This document shows positions 8,549 to 18,430 of a stretch of DNA of 52,894 nucleotides, in pieces. The position numbers were made by a program, and so were the translations under genes. The stretch's first letter is position 1; every line of letters starts with the position of its first letter. Source of the DNA: Oceanobacillus massiliensis str. N'diop (lineage in GTDB: Bacteria > Bacillota > Bacilli > Bacillales > Amphibacillaceae). The stretch covers positions 822,724-875,617 of the forward strand of contig NZ_HE610977.1 in NCBI RefSeq assembly GCF_000285495.1, given 5' to 3'. Below the pieces are notes generated by a model. It was not told the DNA's origin and did no database searches. It saw only the letters and a list, made by a program, of their open reading frames with translations.

Positions 8549-9075
8549 TCTTTTTTAGAATGGGAGTAACAAGTTAATTTTACAGGTTTTGGGCTGTAAT
8601 TCCCAGTCAATCACGCAAAAACTCCTTTTATTTAAGGTGAAAATTAATTAGCTTTCATACAAGTAGCATGTTTTTAGGATAGGTTGTCTTGTTTAGAACC
8701 AGAGGGCCATTCATTATATTGCATACTAACTATATAATTTATCAGCTCCTGTATTTCTTTTAATAAATCATAAATTTAGGCAATGTTGAAAGTAATTATT
8801 TTCAATCGTTGCTAATGTAGTGCAATCCTGATTGTACTTGGAGATTTTGAGATGAGAAAGATTTATTACCTTCAACTCTACACTATTTCTTCCTTAACGG
8901 GAACAATTACCATTCTCAGAAAAGTTATTGACTACGATTGTTAAATTACTTAAAAACTGGCCTGCTGTACGGCTCTGTCTAATGGAGAAAGTATCTTCTT
9001 TGCCAGTAACTAATCATTCCTGCTCAGAGCCTGTATTGATCTTTCACAACCAAGTTATAGCCCACGCCGGACGCA
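8549..9075. other. gene-free stretch before the island edge
   Basis: No frame here has a plausible start site or protein-like composition. The stretch is A/T rich with scattered stops on both strands. I see no gene, and only junction DNA between the carnitine cluster and the island edge. Confidence 0.5.
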
Positions 9076-9113
9076 TCAAAAAAAGCGCCCCCTACAATGT
9101 AGGGAACGCTTGA
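9076..9113 (-). terminator. hairpin terminator beside the tRNA-like fragment
   Basis: On the minus strand AAGCG-CCCTAC pairs with GTAGGG-CGCTT and is followed by seven T residues. It sits 40 bp beyond the 3' end of the tRNA-Leu-like fragment and is oriented to terminate it. This fits the original chromosomal terminator of a tRNA gene that was used as an integration site. Confidence 0.7.
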
Positions 9114-9151
9114 TTTACAGCTTATTAACTTACTGTTAAACGAAAATAAGA

Positions 9152-9168
9152 TACCGGTGGTCGGGGTC
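9152..9168 (-). repeat. tRNA-Leu 3'-end fragment, probable att site
   Basis: On the minus strand GACCCCGACCACCGGTA matches what I recall of the T-arm and acceptor 3' half of a Bacillaceae tRNA-Leu. No tRNA body precedes it: the T-loop sequence is already broken two bases further. A 3'-terminal tRNA fragment followed by a terminator is the usual mark of the distal att site of a tyrosine-recombinase element. No integrase is visible nearby. Confidence 0.5.
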
Positions 9169-9175
9169 TAATACA

Positions 9176-9810
9176 GCTTATAATGGTTGATATATCAATG
9201 TTATAATTTATTATGTGTAAAATCTGTGTAAAAGTTTATGTAAAATATACTATGATGATAAAAATGATCTTTCTATTTCGAACTTGAAAAATGCTAGTTT
9301 TCATATCGTTTCATAAGAGTTTATAAAAGCTGTTCTGTCAGTATTTATATCCCAATGACTTCAAATTAATTCATATTAAATCATTATTTGTATGCACAAA
9401 TTAGGCCCATAATTAGATTAATGTAATCAGAAGGGGCAAAACTATTTTTGTTCCTTCTCAATCATTATATCCTAATAAATGCAATTGCTTTTATATACTA
9501 TAAAATTAGGAGGAAGTTTCCAGCTGTTAAATTTGAACCAATGCCCCCTTTATTATCAAAGTCATTGTCGTTACTGTTATTAATTTTTCCGCTCTCTAAT
9601 ACCCGCTATATCAAGCCTTATCTCTTGTTGTATTTCCACTCCATATCATTAATCATCCATTATAGTTATTTAAAACGTTCGTCTTTAAATGTCACTTTAC
9701 TATATTTTTAAAAAGTCTTGGAAGCCTTACAATATTCATATGACATCTAAATTCTACAAACCTTTATTTTCGCTATTTATGATACGGCTCACCGTAGTGA
9801 TTTAAGAGGC
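9176..9810. other. gene-free stretch inside the island edge
   Basis: Very A/T-rich DNA with short repeated tracts of the form TGTGTAAAA around 9215-9250. A plus-strand frame at 9448-9711 lacks a start site and has low-complexity hydrophobic composition. I see no supportable gene. A lost integrase gene could have stood here. Confidence 0.45.
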
Positions 9811-9815
9811 AAAAA

Positions 9816-9850
9816 GTGGGCGAGGGTTGAATCTCCAACTCTCGCCTTTC
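9816..9850. terminator. terminator of the Gabija-like operon
   Basis: GGCGAG-GTTG pairs with CAAC-CTCGCC around a short loop. On the minus strand a short T tract follows. It lies about 75 bp after the helicase stop. Confidence 0.6.
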
Positions 9851-9926
9851 TTATAATGAGATTCGAGAATAATAATACATCATATTGTTTTATTTAATAA
9901 TAATCACACATTATATTACTTTTAAA

Positions 9927-11853
9927 TCATACACCAATTGTATGTTCATTCTCTTTGACTATCGGAACTTTTGCATCAACTAGTATTTTTAGTAACTCCG
10001 ATATTTCCTTAATATCTTGTATTGTATTTTTCGGCTTTCCATATTTCAAAATTTCCCTTTCCCTGCTAATCGTAAAAATAACCCTTTGCTTTGCACGGGA
10101 TAAAGCTACAAAAAAAGCATTCTTATCAGCTTCCTTCTGAGTTTTAAAACTCCAAAATGCTGCATCTTCTAAACCAACAAATATTACTGTTTTATATTCC
10201 AACCCTTTACTTTTATGTATTGTCATTATAGGGATACTATATTCTCCACAAAACTCTTGAATTAGATCCTTTAACGAAGCACCTCTATAATAGTTTAGAT
10301 TCCTTATCATTCTTTGAATTCTATCTTCTATATAATTTTTCTGGTTATATTTGGGATAGGTTGATTTAATATTCTCTTCACCTAAAAACTCTACTGCCGT
10401 ATTCATTATTTTTTGAAATTCATTCTCAAAATTTGCTTCGTCGACATTAGAATAAATATCTTTGATTGTTTTTAATGCTTTTGATAATTCCTTTTCTACG
10501 TTCAATATATTTATATCTTCTAAATCCGAGCTTGTATGTTTTATTTCAATAATTGTATCGGTAAATTCCAACCATAAGTCTGGCAATTTTTCCTCTCCAC
10601 ACAATTTCAAAAAATTTAAAAATAGTAAAATTAATTCATCCGATAATAAATCCTGAAATTCTCTCTCGATTCTACTTTCGATATTTAACTTTGAAAGAGC
10701 TTGAATTATTTCAGCTGCATAGACATGTTCCTGTTGCTTAACAATAATACAAAAAATCCCTTGGCTTTGAATCTTCAGAATCCATCCACTCTTGTATTTT
10801 TCTCGCTAAAATATTAGCTTCATTCATATGATTTTTAAATGTCCATATTTCGCAGATTCCATCCTCTGCGCTCCACTCTCCAGCTGGAATTGCATCTACC
10901 GAAGTCTTATTTAGTGTTTTAGAAAATAAATTTTGAATATAGATTAATCTAGGGGCGGATCTATAGTTATTTAACAAAGAAAACTGAGTTGCATTAAAAT
11001 CTTTATTAAAAATTTCAAAAGCATTTTTTAATGCCCCAGCCCAACCCATAATTCGTTGTTTATTATCACCTACTGTTGTAATAATAGATTTTGAATCTAA
11101 AAAAGCTGTTTTTAAAAGGTCATATTGAATATATGTAGTATCCTGAAATTCATCTAAAAAGACATGACTATATGTAGCATGTAATGAATTAACAATTAAT
11201 GGATTTTCCCTTAATAAATATTCTACTAAAATAGATATCATGGGAAAGGTCAATGAGCTTTTCAAATTATTTTTTCCTTTTAATAATACATTCCATAGTC
11301 TCTCATTGATCCAATAGTACAAATCATTATCAAAGGTTGATAAAGGAAGTCTTGTTTCTTTCAATAGTTTATTGACTCTTAAAAAGTTATATTCATGCTG
11401 CCATGTTGGGTAATAAACATTTGTATCAGTAATATATCCTTTAATAATGTCATCTACTAGTCTTTCATTACTAATAATCTCATATTGCTTCGCTGGCTTA
11501 TACTCTTCAGGTAAGGCATGTAGAAATTGATCCAATAACCCTTTTGCAAAAGAGTCGAATGTTCTTGACTCAATTCTGCTTGAAACCTCTTTACCGTATC
11601 TCTTTTCAACTCGCTCTTGAAGGTTACTGGCAGCATCCACCTTAAAGCTTATGGCTAAAATTTTTTTTGGATATGTGCATACTCCTGTTTCAATTAGGTA
11701 TCCGACCTTATGAGCTAACAACTCAGTCTTTCCAGCTCCCGGCCCAGCGACAATTGAAACATTATTAGGTTCTTTTATTGAAGCTAATGCAGAATCCTCT
11801 AATTCTATGCCATCTGATGGCTTCCAAACTTGCTCAAATACTTTATTCTTCAT
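9927..11853 (-). pseudogene. GajB-like UvrD/SF1 helicase, frameshifted
   Basis: Two frames, 10738-11853 (helicase N-terminal half) and 9927-10610 plus unannotated upstream codons (C-terminal half), make one SF1A helicase of about 641 residues if one T is removed from a six-T run at 10751-10756. The corrected junction reads PRDFCIIVKQ. Motifs seen are Walker A AGPGAGKTE, motif II LDEFQDT, motif III TVGDNKQRIMGW, motif IV LLNNYRS, motif V TIHKSKGLEY and motif VI VALSRAKQR. It overlaps the OLD nuclease gene by 11 bp, the gajA-gajB arrangement. In Gabija the helicase senses nucleic-acid intermediates and works with the nuclease. It is longer than the classic GajB (about 494 residues). As written, the product is truncated before motif V. 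Confidence 0.85.
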
Positions 11854-13843
11854 CGTTAATCCCTCCTGTTAAATCTATTTTTTCTTTTATTTTATCTAGA
11901 AGACTTAACAGTTCTTTAGGGGCATTGGCCAAAAATGTAGTATCTTCTACATCCTTCAAGGCAGCAATATGCGTACTTGGTTTCCCTCTACCTAAAAATA
12001 AAGAATTGTACCATATCATTAACTTTTTTTCCCCTTCAGAATATGTTTTGGCAACAGCATCTTTATTTTTAAGAGTAGCTTGTATTGATCCTTGTAATTT
12101 ATCATCGTATTCTGAGGATTGTTCATCTGCTGGAATTCTAGGACCATTAATCATGGTACTTTGGTATTCCACTTGGAAACTTTTCAACATTGAGAAATCA
12201 ATATCTAATGGAAATGAAAAATAAATATCTTCTTTTTCCAATTTAGTTATCCAAGTATCCATTGAATTTAAATGTTCTACATTTCTTTTATGAAATTCTT
12301 CTAATTCTTCAATGCTATAAATATACTTTTCTTTTTCTTTACCTCTATAAACTGTTCTAAGGTCTTCAGAACATCTATTATTATTATTAAGCTGCTTTAG
12401 CACATATTTGATTCTTCCCCAGCCTCCTCCATTTCTCTCTCTGTCTAAATCTAACAATGTGACATGAGGAATCGATAAATCATTTAGGAGCTTCCACATA
12501 TGATTAACATGTCTACCGCCCAATGGTACTATTGAAATATTGAAATCATCTAGGTAAATATCAGAAGCAATTAATAACTTAGGCAATACAATTTCTTCAC
12601 TATCTCCTTCCCCTAAGACTACTAATTTTGAAAAGTATAAATCAGGATAAGATTTAACCGCCTCTTTAATATAAGTAAATGCTTCGTCATGTTTCTCAGG
12701 AAGTGTAATATTATGAACCAAAGACTTTGAATCACTTATCTGCAAATGTCTAATATATTCTGGATCAATTTTCCCAATAATAGACGAATTATGGGAAGAT
12801 AGTATTACTTGTGCATTTTTTATATTAGCTATTTCCCTTAAATTCCTTACTACTCTTCCTAATATATGCTGGGATATATGATTCTCCGGTTCTTCTATAG
12901 CCAATATATTCAACAAGGGTTTATCTTCTTTTTCTTGTTTATTTTCAATTTCAAGCAGAGAAGAAACTAGCGTTATATAAAATAAAGACTTTAAACCATC
13001 CCCCAACCCATCAACCCTAACAGAATTACCATCAACAGCTGGATTAAATAAAATCTCAACGTTTTTTAAGAAATCATTCAGACTATTGCTATTGAATTTT
13101 AATTGACTCTTTGAATATCTTTCATCCTTATAATATTTATTCCATTGAGTATTTAAGATCTTTTGTACGTTTTTAATTCCGTCAATACCGTTAAATAACT
13201 CTTCAATTGGCTCAGTTAATGATTCTATATCTTCGTTTAAATTTTTTGGCCAATCGATTCCATCAAAAATGCGCCAAAGTAAAGTTCCAGAAGCATTTTT
13301 CAATTGACTAGCTGGGTCTCTCATTGCCGGTACATAAATCATTTGAATTAATTTTTTATGATGAATTGGCACCTTAATTAAGGCATCTTGCTCCTCTTGT
13401 CCATACGGTACTTTTACATAAAATAATTCTTGTTCAATATCTCCTTCAGGTGTAGTACCCTGCACCCATTTACCCACTAAACGCATTCTTAAATACGGCT
13501 CTTTTCTCGCCTCATCCACAATCAACTGTTTTATAAATTCAGGTATAGTCTTAATTTCCTCCGGTTTTTGGGATTTTAATTCCGGAAAAGCAATTTTTGC
13601 TTCTATACTGAGGTTCATTTCCCCGATATTGGATAGATCTTCGTTTTCGGAAATGTGAAAATCTGTTTTAATCAAAGTTCTTTCATTATTTCTCTGACCA
13701 AATAATCTTAGCAAAGCCATAATCATACTAGTTTTACCTGAGCTATTTGAGCCTATTAAAGCTGTTAAATTATCAATTTTAATCGACTGAGTATCTGCAC
13801 CAAATGATCTAAAATTACTTATATGAAGTTCTGAAACTATCAT
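11843..13843 (-). CDS. OLD-family ATP-dependent nuclease, GajA-like (AAA ATPase + TOPRIM)
   Basis: A 666-residue protein. The N-terminal ABC/RecF-like ATPase carries Walker A GSNSSGKTS at residues 31-39 and an IEEPENHIS Walker B region. The C-terminal TOPRIM nuclease shows GEGDSEEIVLP and LLDLDRERNGGG, the acidic residues expected in class 2 OLD enzymes. In Gabija, GajA cuts phage DNA when nucleotide levels drop; here the next gene is the UvrD-type helicase, overlapping by 11 bp. AAGGAGG precedes the ATG. It is longer than the classic GajA (about 578 residues), so it may be a relative of Gabija and not Gabija itself. The host-defence role is inferred from gene pairing and the adjacent restriction genes. 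Confidence 0.88.
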   Translation of the reverse strand: MIVSELHISNFRSFGADTQSIKIDNLTALIGSNSSGKTSMIMALLRLFGQRNNERTLIKTDFHISENEDLSNIGEMNLSIEAKIAFPELKSQKPEEIKTIPEFIKQLIVDEARKEPYLRMRLVGKWVQGTTPEGDIEQELFYVKVPYGQEEQDALIKVPIHHKKLIQMIYVPAMRDPASQLKNASGTLLWRIFDGIDWPKNLNEDIESLTEPIEELFNGIDGIKNVQKILNTQWNKYYKDERYSKSQLKFNSNSLNDFLKNVEILFNPAVDGNSVRVDGLGDGLKSLFYITLVSSLLEIENKQEKEDKPLLNILAIEEPENHISQHILGRVVRNLREIANIKNAQVILSSHNSSIIGKIDPEYIRHLQISDSKSLVHNITLPEKHDEAFTYIKEAVKSYPDLYFSKLVVLGEGDSEEIVLPKLLIASDIYLDDFNISIVPLGGRHVNHMWKLLNDLSIPHVTLLDLDRERNGGGWGRIKYVLKQLNNNNRCSEDLRTVYRGKEKEKYIYSIEELEEFHKRNVEHLNSMDTWITKLEKEDIYFSFPLDIDFSMLKSFQVEYQSTMINGPRIPADEQSSEYDDKLQGSIQATLKNKDAVAKTYSEGEKKLMIWYNSLFLGRGKPSTHIAALKDVEDTTFLANAPKELLSLLDKIKEKIDLTGGINDEE

Positions 13844-14013
13844 TTATAAAATCCTCCTTAGAATTTTCAATCTAGATAAAATTAAAATAAAAGGGTCAAA
13901 TTACAGCATAGCGACATTTTCCTAGCAAGATAGACCCTCTCATTATTTAAAAACTTGTTTTCCCGCACAAAATACAAAATTTAATATGTACTCCATCCTC
14001 TTTTAAAAAAATA

Positions 14014-14069
14014 AATGCCAGCCATCTATAAAAGTAATTTTACCAACCTTTCTAGAAATGACTGACATT
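14014..14069 (-). terminator. terminator of the hsd operon
   Basis: An imperfect inverted repeat (AATGTCAGTCAT with ATGGCTGGCATT on the minus strand) is followed by a T-rich tail. It lies 54 bp after the hsdR stop and separates hsdR from the gajA-like gene, so the latter needs its own promoter in 13860-14010. Confidence 0.65.
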
Positions 14070-14122
14070 CGCTGTTTTAATCAATATTTATCTTTTGATT
14101 CTGTTACTGATAAATTTCTACC

Positions 14123-17100
14123 CTATACTTCATCAGACCGCAATGTTTTATAAACATCTGCAGCAATAAATGCATAGACAGTTTTAAAGTAAGTATCGTC
14201 AGCTCCAATTAACCTTTGATAAGCTTCTGTATTCTTCGTGTATTCATCCATTACTCGATCAAGGAACACATCTTTAAACAAACTATTTTCAAACATTTCT
14301 TGGCTGTTATTTTTAGCCATATTCACTATTTTCGCATCTCTTACTTCTGTGAATGCCTTGTGCAATGTTTCTACAATTACTCGATCTTGTGGAAAAAATT
14401 CATCTGGGAACCGTTCGTTAATTCGGTGAATAATCTCTTCCAATGAATCACGTTCTTCTACTGGCTTTACGTTAGCATTAAATTCTTCAGGGTGCTTTAA
14501 TTCACCACCCTCTTCACCTTCAGCAACGAGCATGATTTCGCCTTCAAAATCCTTTTGAAGCTTATAATATTCAAGCTTTACTTTATCTGCGATATCCACC
14601 TTTTCACGCTTTTCTTTAGGGATAAAATTTAATAAATAACTTGTATAAATGTTTTCTTCTAATAATTCCATATCAAATGTTCGATCTAACTGTGCGACAT
14701 AGTTATACCATTTTCCGAAGTTACGTAATGTCACCCTGAACTCATATTTTGTATCTTCTGGTAAGTCCTCATACCGCTGAATGACAGGCTTGAATAAACT
14801 AGAAATACGACCTAATAAACGCTCATCTTGCTTCTTTTGTGCTTGTTTCACTAGTTTCATCACCTGTGCAATATCATCGTCATTGTACAACGCAAATTTA
14901 CGTAACTTACTTTGCGTATCATAAATTAAGTTCAAGTTTACTTCTTCTTTTAATATCGTTACTTCATAGAAAGCTTGAAATGCTTCTAATATCTCTTCTT
15001 CTGTGTTCACAAAGTCTAAGATAAATGTATCCTTTTTTCCTTGCATTGTTCGATTTAAACGGGATAGTGTCTGCACTGCCTTCACGCCACGTAATTTTTT
15101 ATCGACAAACATCGTATGAAGTAATGGCTCGTCAAAACCCGTTTGATACTTCTCTGCAACAATTAATATATTAAAGTCATCGCCATGAAATGTTTCTTTT
15201 AATTGGTTTTCTTTAATCCGTTCGCCATCTTTCGTTACGTTCATACTCGGTTCTGTATATTCATTGTCATCATCTGTAACAGTACCCGAAAAAGCAACAA
15301 GAACATCAAGATCAGTATAACCTTTCTCTTTAATGTAAGCTTTAAACTCCTTCATATATCGAACTGCATGGAGGCGTGAAGGTGTTACAATCATTGCCTT
15401 TGCTCTACCACCAATTGCTTTTTTTGTTACTGCTCTAAACTGCTCAATCATTACTTCTGTTTTTTGCCGTAATACCCAAGGGTGGAAAGATTGATACCGG
15501 GAAATTGCACGAACGGCTTCTGTTTTCGGTAATTCAGGGTTCTCTTCTATTTCTTTAGCAATACGATAAGAAGTCTTATATGTCATATAGTTTTTTAATA
15601 CATCTAAAATAAACTCTTCTTCAATCGCTTGTCTCATGCTATAAATATGAAACGGTGCAAAGCTTCCATCAATTTGTTTTGTACCGAACATTTCAATTGT
15701 TTTTTCTTTTGGAGTAGCCGTAAATGCAAAGAAACTTAAATTTTGATGCTGTCCTTGAGATAATAACGTATTCACAAGCTGATCTTGTTCATCTAACATT
15801 TGATTTTCAATACCTTCTTCAATTTCTTGATACTCTTTTAAGGACGCTTCTTTATCTGCGAGCGCTTGCTTTAATTTTTGCGCGCTACTACCTGTTTGAG
15901 AAGAGTGCGCTTCATCGACAAGAATCGCAAATCGTCTTCCTGCCACTTCATCAACTTCATGATAAATCACAGGAAACTTTTGCAGGGTGGTTATAATAAT
16001 TTTATTTTTATCGTTAATTGCATTTTTCAAGTCTTGAGATGTTCTATTCTCACCAATCGTTTCTACTTGTCCTGTTGTATGTTCGAAACTTGTAATTGTA
16101 TCTTGTAACTGTCTATCTAGTACTGTTCGATCTGTGACAATTAAAACAGAAGAATAAATTGGATTATTATCTTCGTCATGTAAGGAAGCTAGGTGGTAAG
16201 CAAGCCATGCAATACTATTCGATTTTCCTGAACCAGCTGAATGTTGAACGAGATAATTTTTCCCTGTTCCATGATTTTCTACATCTTGTATAAGCTTATT
16301 TACAACGTCTAATTGATGATAGCGCGGGAAAATTAAAATATTCTTTTTCACTTCAAAATTCATAAAGCGTTCGACAATATCCATAAACTGATTACGATGT
16401 AACACTTGTTCCCACAAGTATGCTGTTGGGTAGCCTTCTTTATTATGTGGATTCCCCTTTCCACCAACTTGTCCTGCTCCATTTGAACCTTGATTAAAAG
16501 GTAAGAAGTATGTTTTGTTTTTTTCAGTTTAGTTGTCATGAATACTTCAAAATGGTCAACAGCGAAATAAACTAAGAAGCGCCTATTAAATTGAAATACA
16601 ATTTCATTCGGTTCTCGATCATTTTCAAACTGTACCTTCGCATGTTCAACATTTTGGCCCGTGTATTGGTTCTTCAATTCTAAAGCGACAAGGGGTATTC
16701 CATTGACTGCAAGCACCATATCAATCGTATTACGGTTATTGTTGCTGTAAGCAAACTGACGAATACATTGGAAGTGATTTGCTTCAAACTGCTCGATGTT
16801 TTCATAACTTAAAGAAGAAACAGGACGAAAATAAATAACCTTTAAAGTGACACCACGATCTCTAATCCCTTTTCTAAGCACATGTAACAGCCCGTGTGTA
16901 TTTACTTCTTCAATAAATCGTTTAATAAACTTCGCTTCAGCGTCTTCACGATAAATTCTTACATAACGTTTCCAAACTTTCGGTTGTGTTTCTTGAACAA
17001 AAGATAATAGTAAAGAAACATCTAATCCATGTTGCGGATCATAATTTGTATCTTTGAAGGCGACTGATTCCCAGCCGCCTTCATCTATTAAACTTGCTTC

Positions 17101-17139
17101 AATGTCTTTTTCAAACCGTACTTCTCTATTTTCAAGCAT
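14123..17139 (-). pseudogene. hsdR: type I restriction enzyme subunit R (HsdR), frameshifted
   Basis: Frames 16360-17139 (N-terminal nuclease) and 14123-16417 (motor) join into about 1005 residues if one A is added to a seven-A run (minus strand; 16518-16524). The corrected junction reads TTKLKKNKTYFLPFNQGSNG. The N-terminal PD-(D/E)XK nuclease shows NTIDMVLAVNGIPLVALELK. The SF2 motor has Walker A SAGSGKSNS, DEAH motif VDEAHSSQTG and the later QTLSRLNR. HsdR translocates and cuts unmodified DNA in complex with HsdM2S. AAGGAGG precedes the start. As written, restriction would be lost while methylation continues. Confidence 0.88.
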
Positions 17140-17152
17140 AAAACATACCTCC

Positions 17153-18430
17153 TTACACTTCTTTTTTACCGGTCACATACTCATAAACAAGTGATTTTTT
17201 ATACTGTTCGAGGTCTTTGATTACTTTTTCTTTATCAGAAATTAATTTATCGATTCTATTAGTTTGTTCATCTAAATAAGAAACAATTTCTTGTTGTTCA
17301 TCAACACTAGGTAATATAATAGGAAGCTTTTTTAATAATGGCTGACTTAAAGAAGCTCTAGTTACCAAATTCATTTCTTTTGCGAAAAAGTCTCTAATAA
17401 AAGTTGCTTCTAAATAATATCTCGCATATTGAGATGAAAATTCACTTTCTTCATTGGGTCTAAGCCTAATCAAAAAACCGGCAAATGTTGCATGTTCAAT
17501 ATCTGAAAAACAAACTGAGGCCATTCCTACTTCTTCAATAGTTTCTGAAGTACGAGTAAATAGTACGTCACCTTTTTGTATTGAATAATATTCCTGTTCA
17601 TTTACTGTTGACTTCACTAACCCTTGTACTGTAGATGGAAGTACCCTATTATTATAAACATCGCTATAACTAACAAAAGGATAGCCTTCTCCAAAATGGT
17701 CTCCTGATTTACTGATACCGTTTTGTAGTGACCCCAAATAGCCTAGCGGAATGACACTATAGTTTCTTTTGATTTTCCCAATCACTTCAATTCCACTATC
17801 TTTCATTTCCACATTGGAATTTAATCCTTTTGTTACTGATTCTGTAATGATGGATTGTTTATATTTCTTCAATTCTTCGATGGATTGCCGTGTTTCGTTT
17901 ATAACGTTTTTGATATTGTCACTAAACTTATCAATCTTCGCAGCAATATTTTCTTGTTCAACAATATTAGGTACAGGTATTGGAATGTTCTTCATTTTCT
18001 CCCATCTTGTAGACCATAAGTCTGCAACAATTCCAGTCCCCCATTTATAGAATTCTTCTGCAAATGAATAGTTTTTCAATAAATACTTAGTGTATTCTTT
18101 TGATATTGTATCTGAATGAATTACTGTATTAATTACAGAAACAGATCCATCTGAATAAGCGATACCTGATGACATTTTTCTGTCTGATCTAGAATTAATG
18201 ACAAAATCGTCTTTAAGAACTAATTTTCTATTATTATGATTGGAGGATTTTGCTGCCGAGTCTAATTGCGGAACTATACCATTTTTGGTCACCGATAACG
18301 GTTCATAATCTAAATCTGACACCTTTTCATTTCTATTAATATAGTGTGAACCAATTTTAGACACTACCCAATCCGTGGGTATCTCCCCTAACCAATCAAC
18401 ACCTGAGTCTTTCATTTCTTTAGTCAACAT
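17153..18430 (-). CDS. hsdS: type I restriction specificity subunit (HsdS)
   Basis: A 425-residue HsdS with two target-recognition domains. Each is introduced by a related repeat: KDSGVDWLGEIP near residue 7 and KDSGIEVIGKIK near residue 210. Coiled-coil spacers follow (VINETRQSIEELKKYKQSII and the C-terminal ISDKEKVIKDLEQYKKS). It sets the bipartite DNA target for both modification and cleavage. Its ATG overlaps the hsdM stop by 11 bp and it ends 13 bp before hsdR. It appears intact. Confidence 0.93.
   Translation of the reverse strand: MLTKEMKDSGVDWLGEIPTDWVVSKIGSHYINRNEKVSDLDYEPLSVTKNGIVPQLDSAAKSSNHNNRKLVLKDDFVINSRSDRKMSSGIAYSDGSVSVINTVIHSDTISKEYTKYLLKNYSFAEEFYKWGTGIVADLWSTRWEKMKNIPIPVPNIVEQENIAAKIDKFSDNIKNVINETRQSIEELKKYKQSIITESVTKGLNSNVEMKDSGIEVIGKIKRNYSVIPLGYLGSLQNGISKSGDHFGEGYPFVSYSDVYNNRVLPSTVQGLVKSTVNEQEYYSIQKGDVLFTRTSETIEEVGMASVCFSDIEHATFAGFLIRLRPNEESEFSSQYARYYLEATFIRDFFAKEMNLVTRASLSQPLLKKLPIILPSVDEQQEIVSYLDEQTNRIDKLISDKEKVIKDLEQYKKSLVYEYVTGKKEV

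Noticed and set aside
8928-9113. A 61-codon plus-strand frame
   Set aside because: It runs into the hairpin terminator at 9076-9113 and has no ribosome site.
9140-9180. A complete tRNA-Leu gene on the minus strand
   Set aside because: Only the last 17 bases match; no anticodon arm, D-arm or 5' acceptor strand is present.
9210-9250. Short TGTGTAAAA repeats as a possible origin or CRISPR-like array
   Set aside because: Only three loose copies with irregular spacing in A/T-rich DNA; no spacers or iteron structure.
9448-9711. An 87-codon plus-strand hydrophobic frame in the gene-poor stretch
   Set aside because: No start site, low-complexity A/T-driven composition and no recognisable family.
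11778-12224. A 148-codon plus-strand frame
   Set aside because: Antisense to the OLD nuclease and helicase genes; composition is that of a shadow frame.
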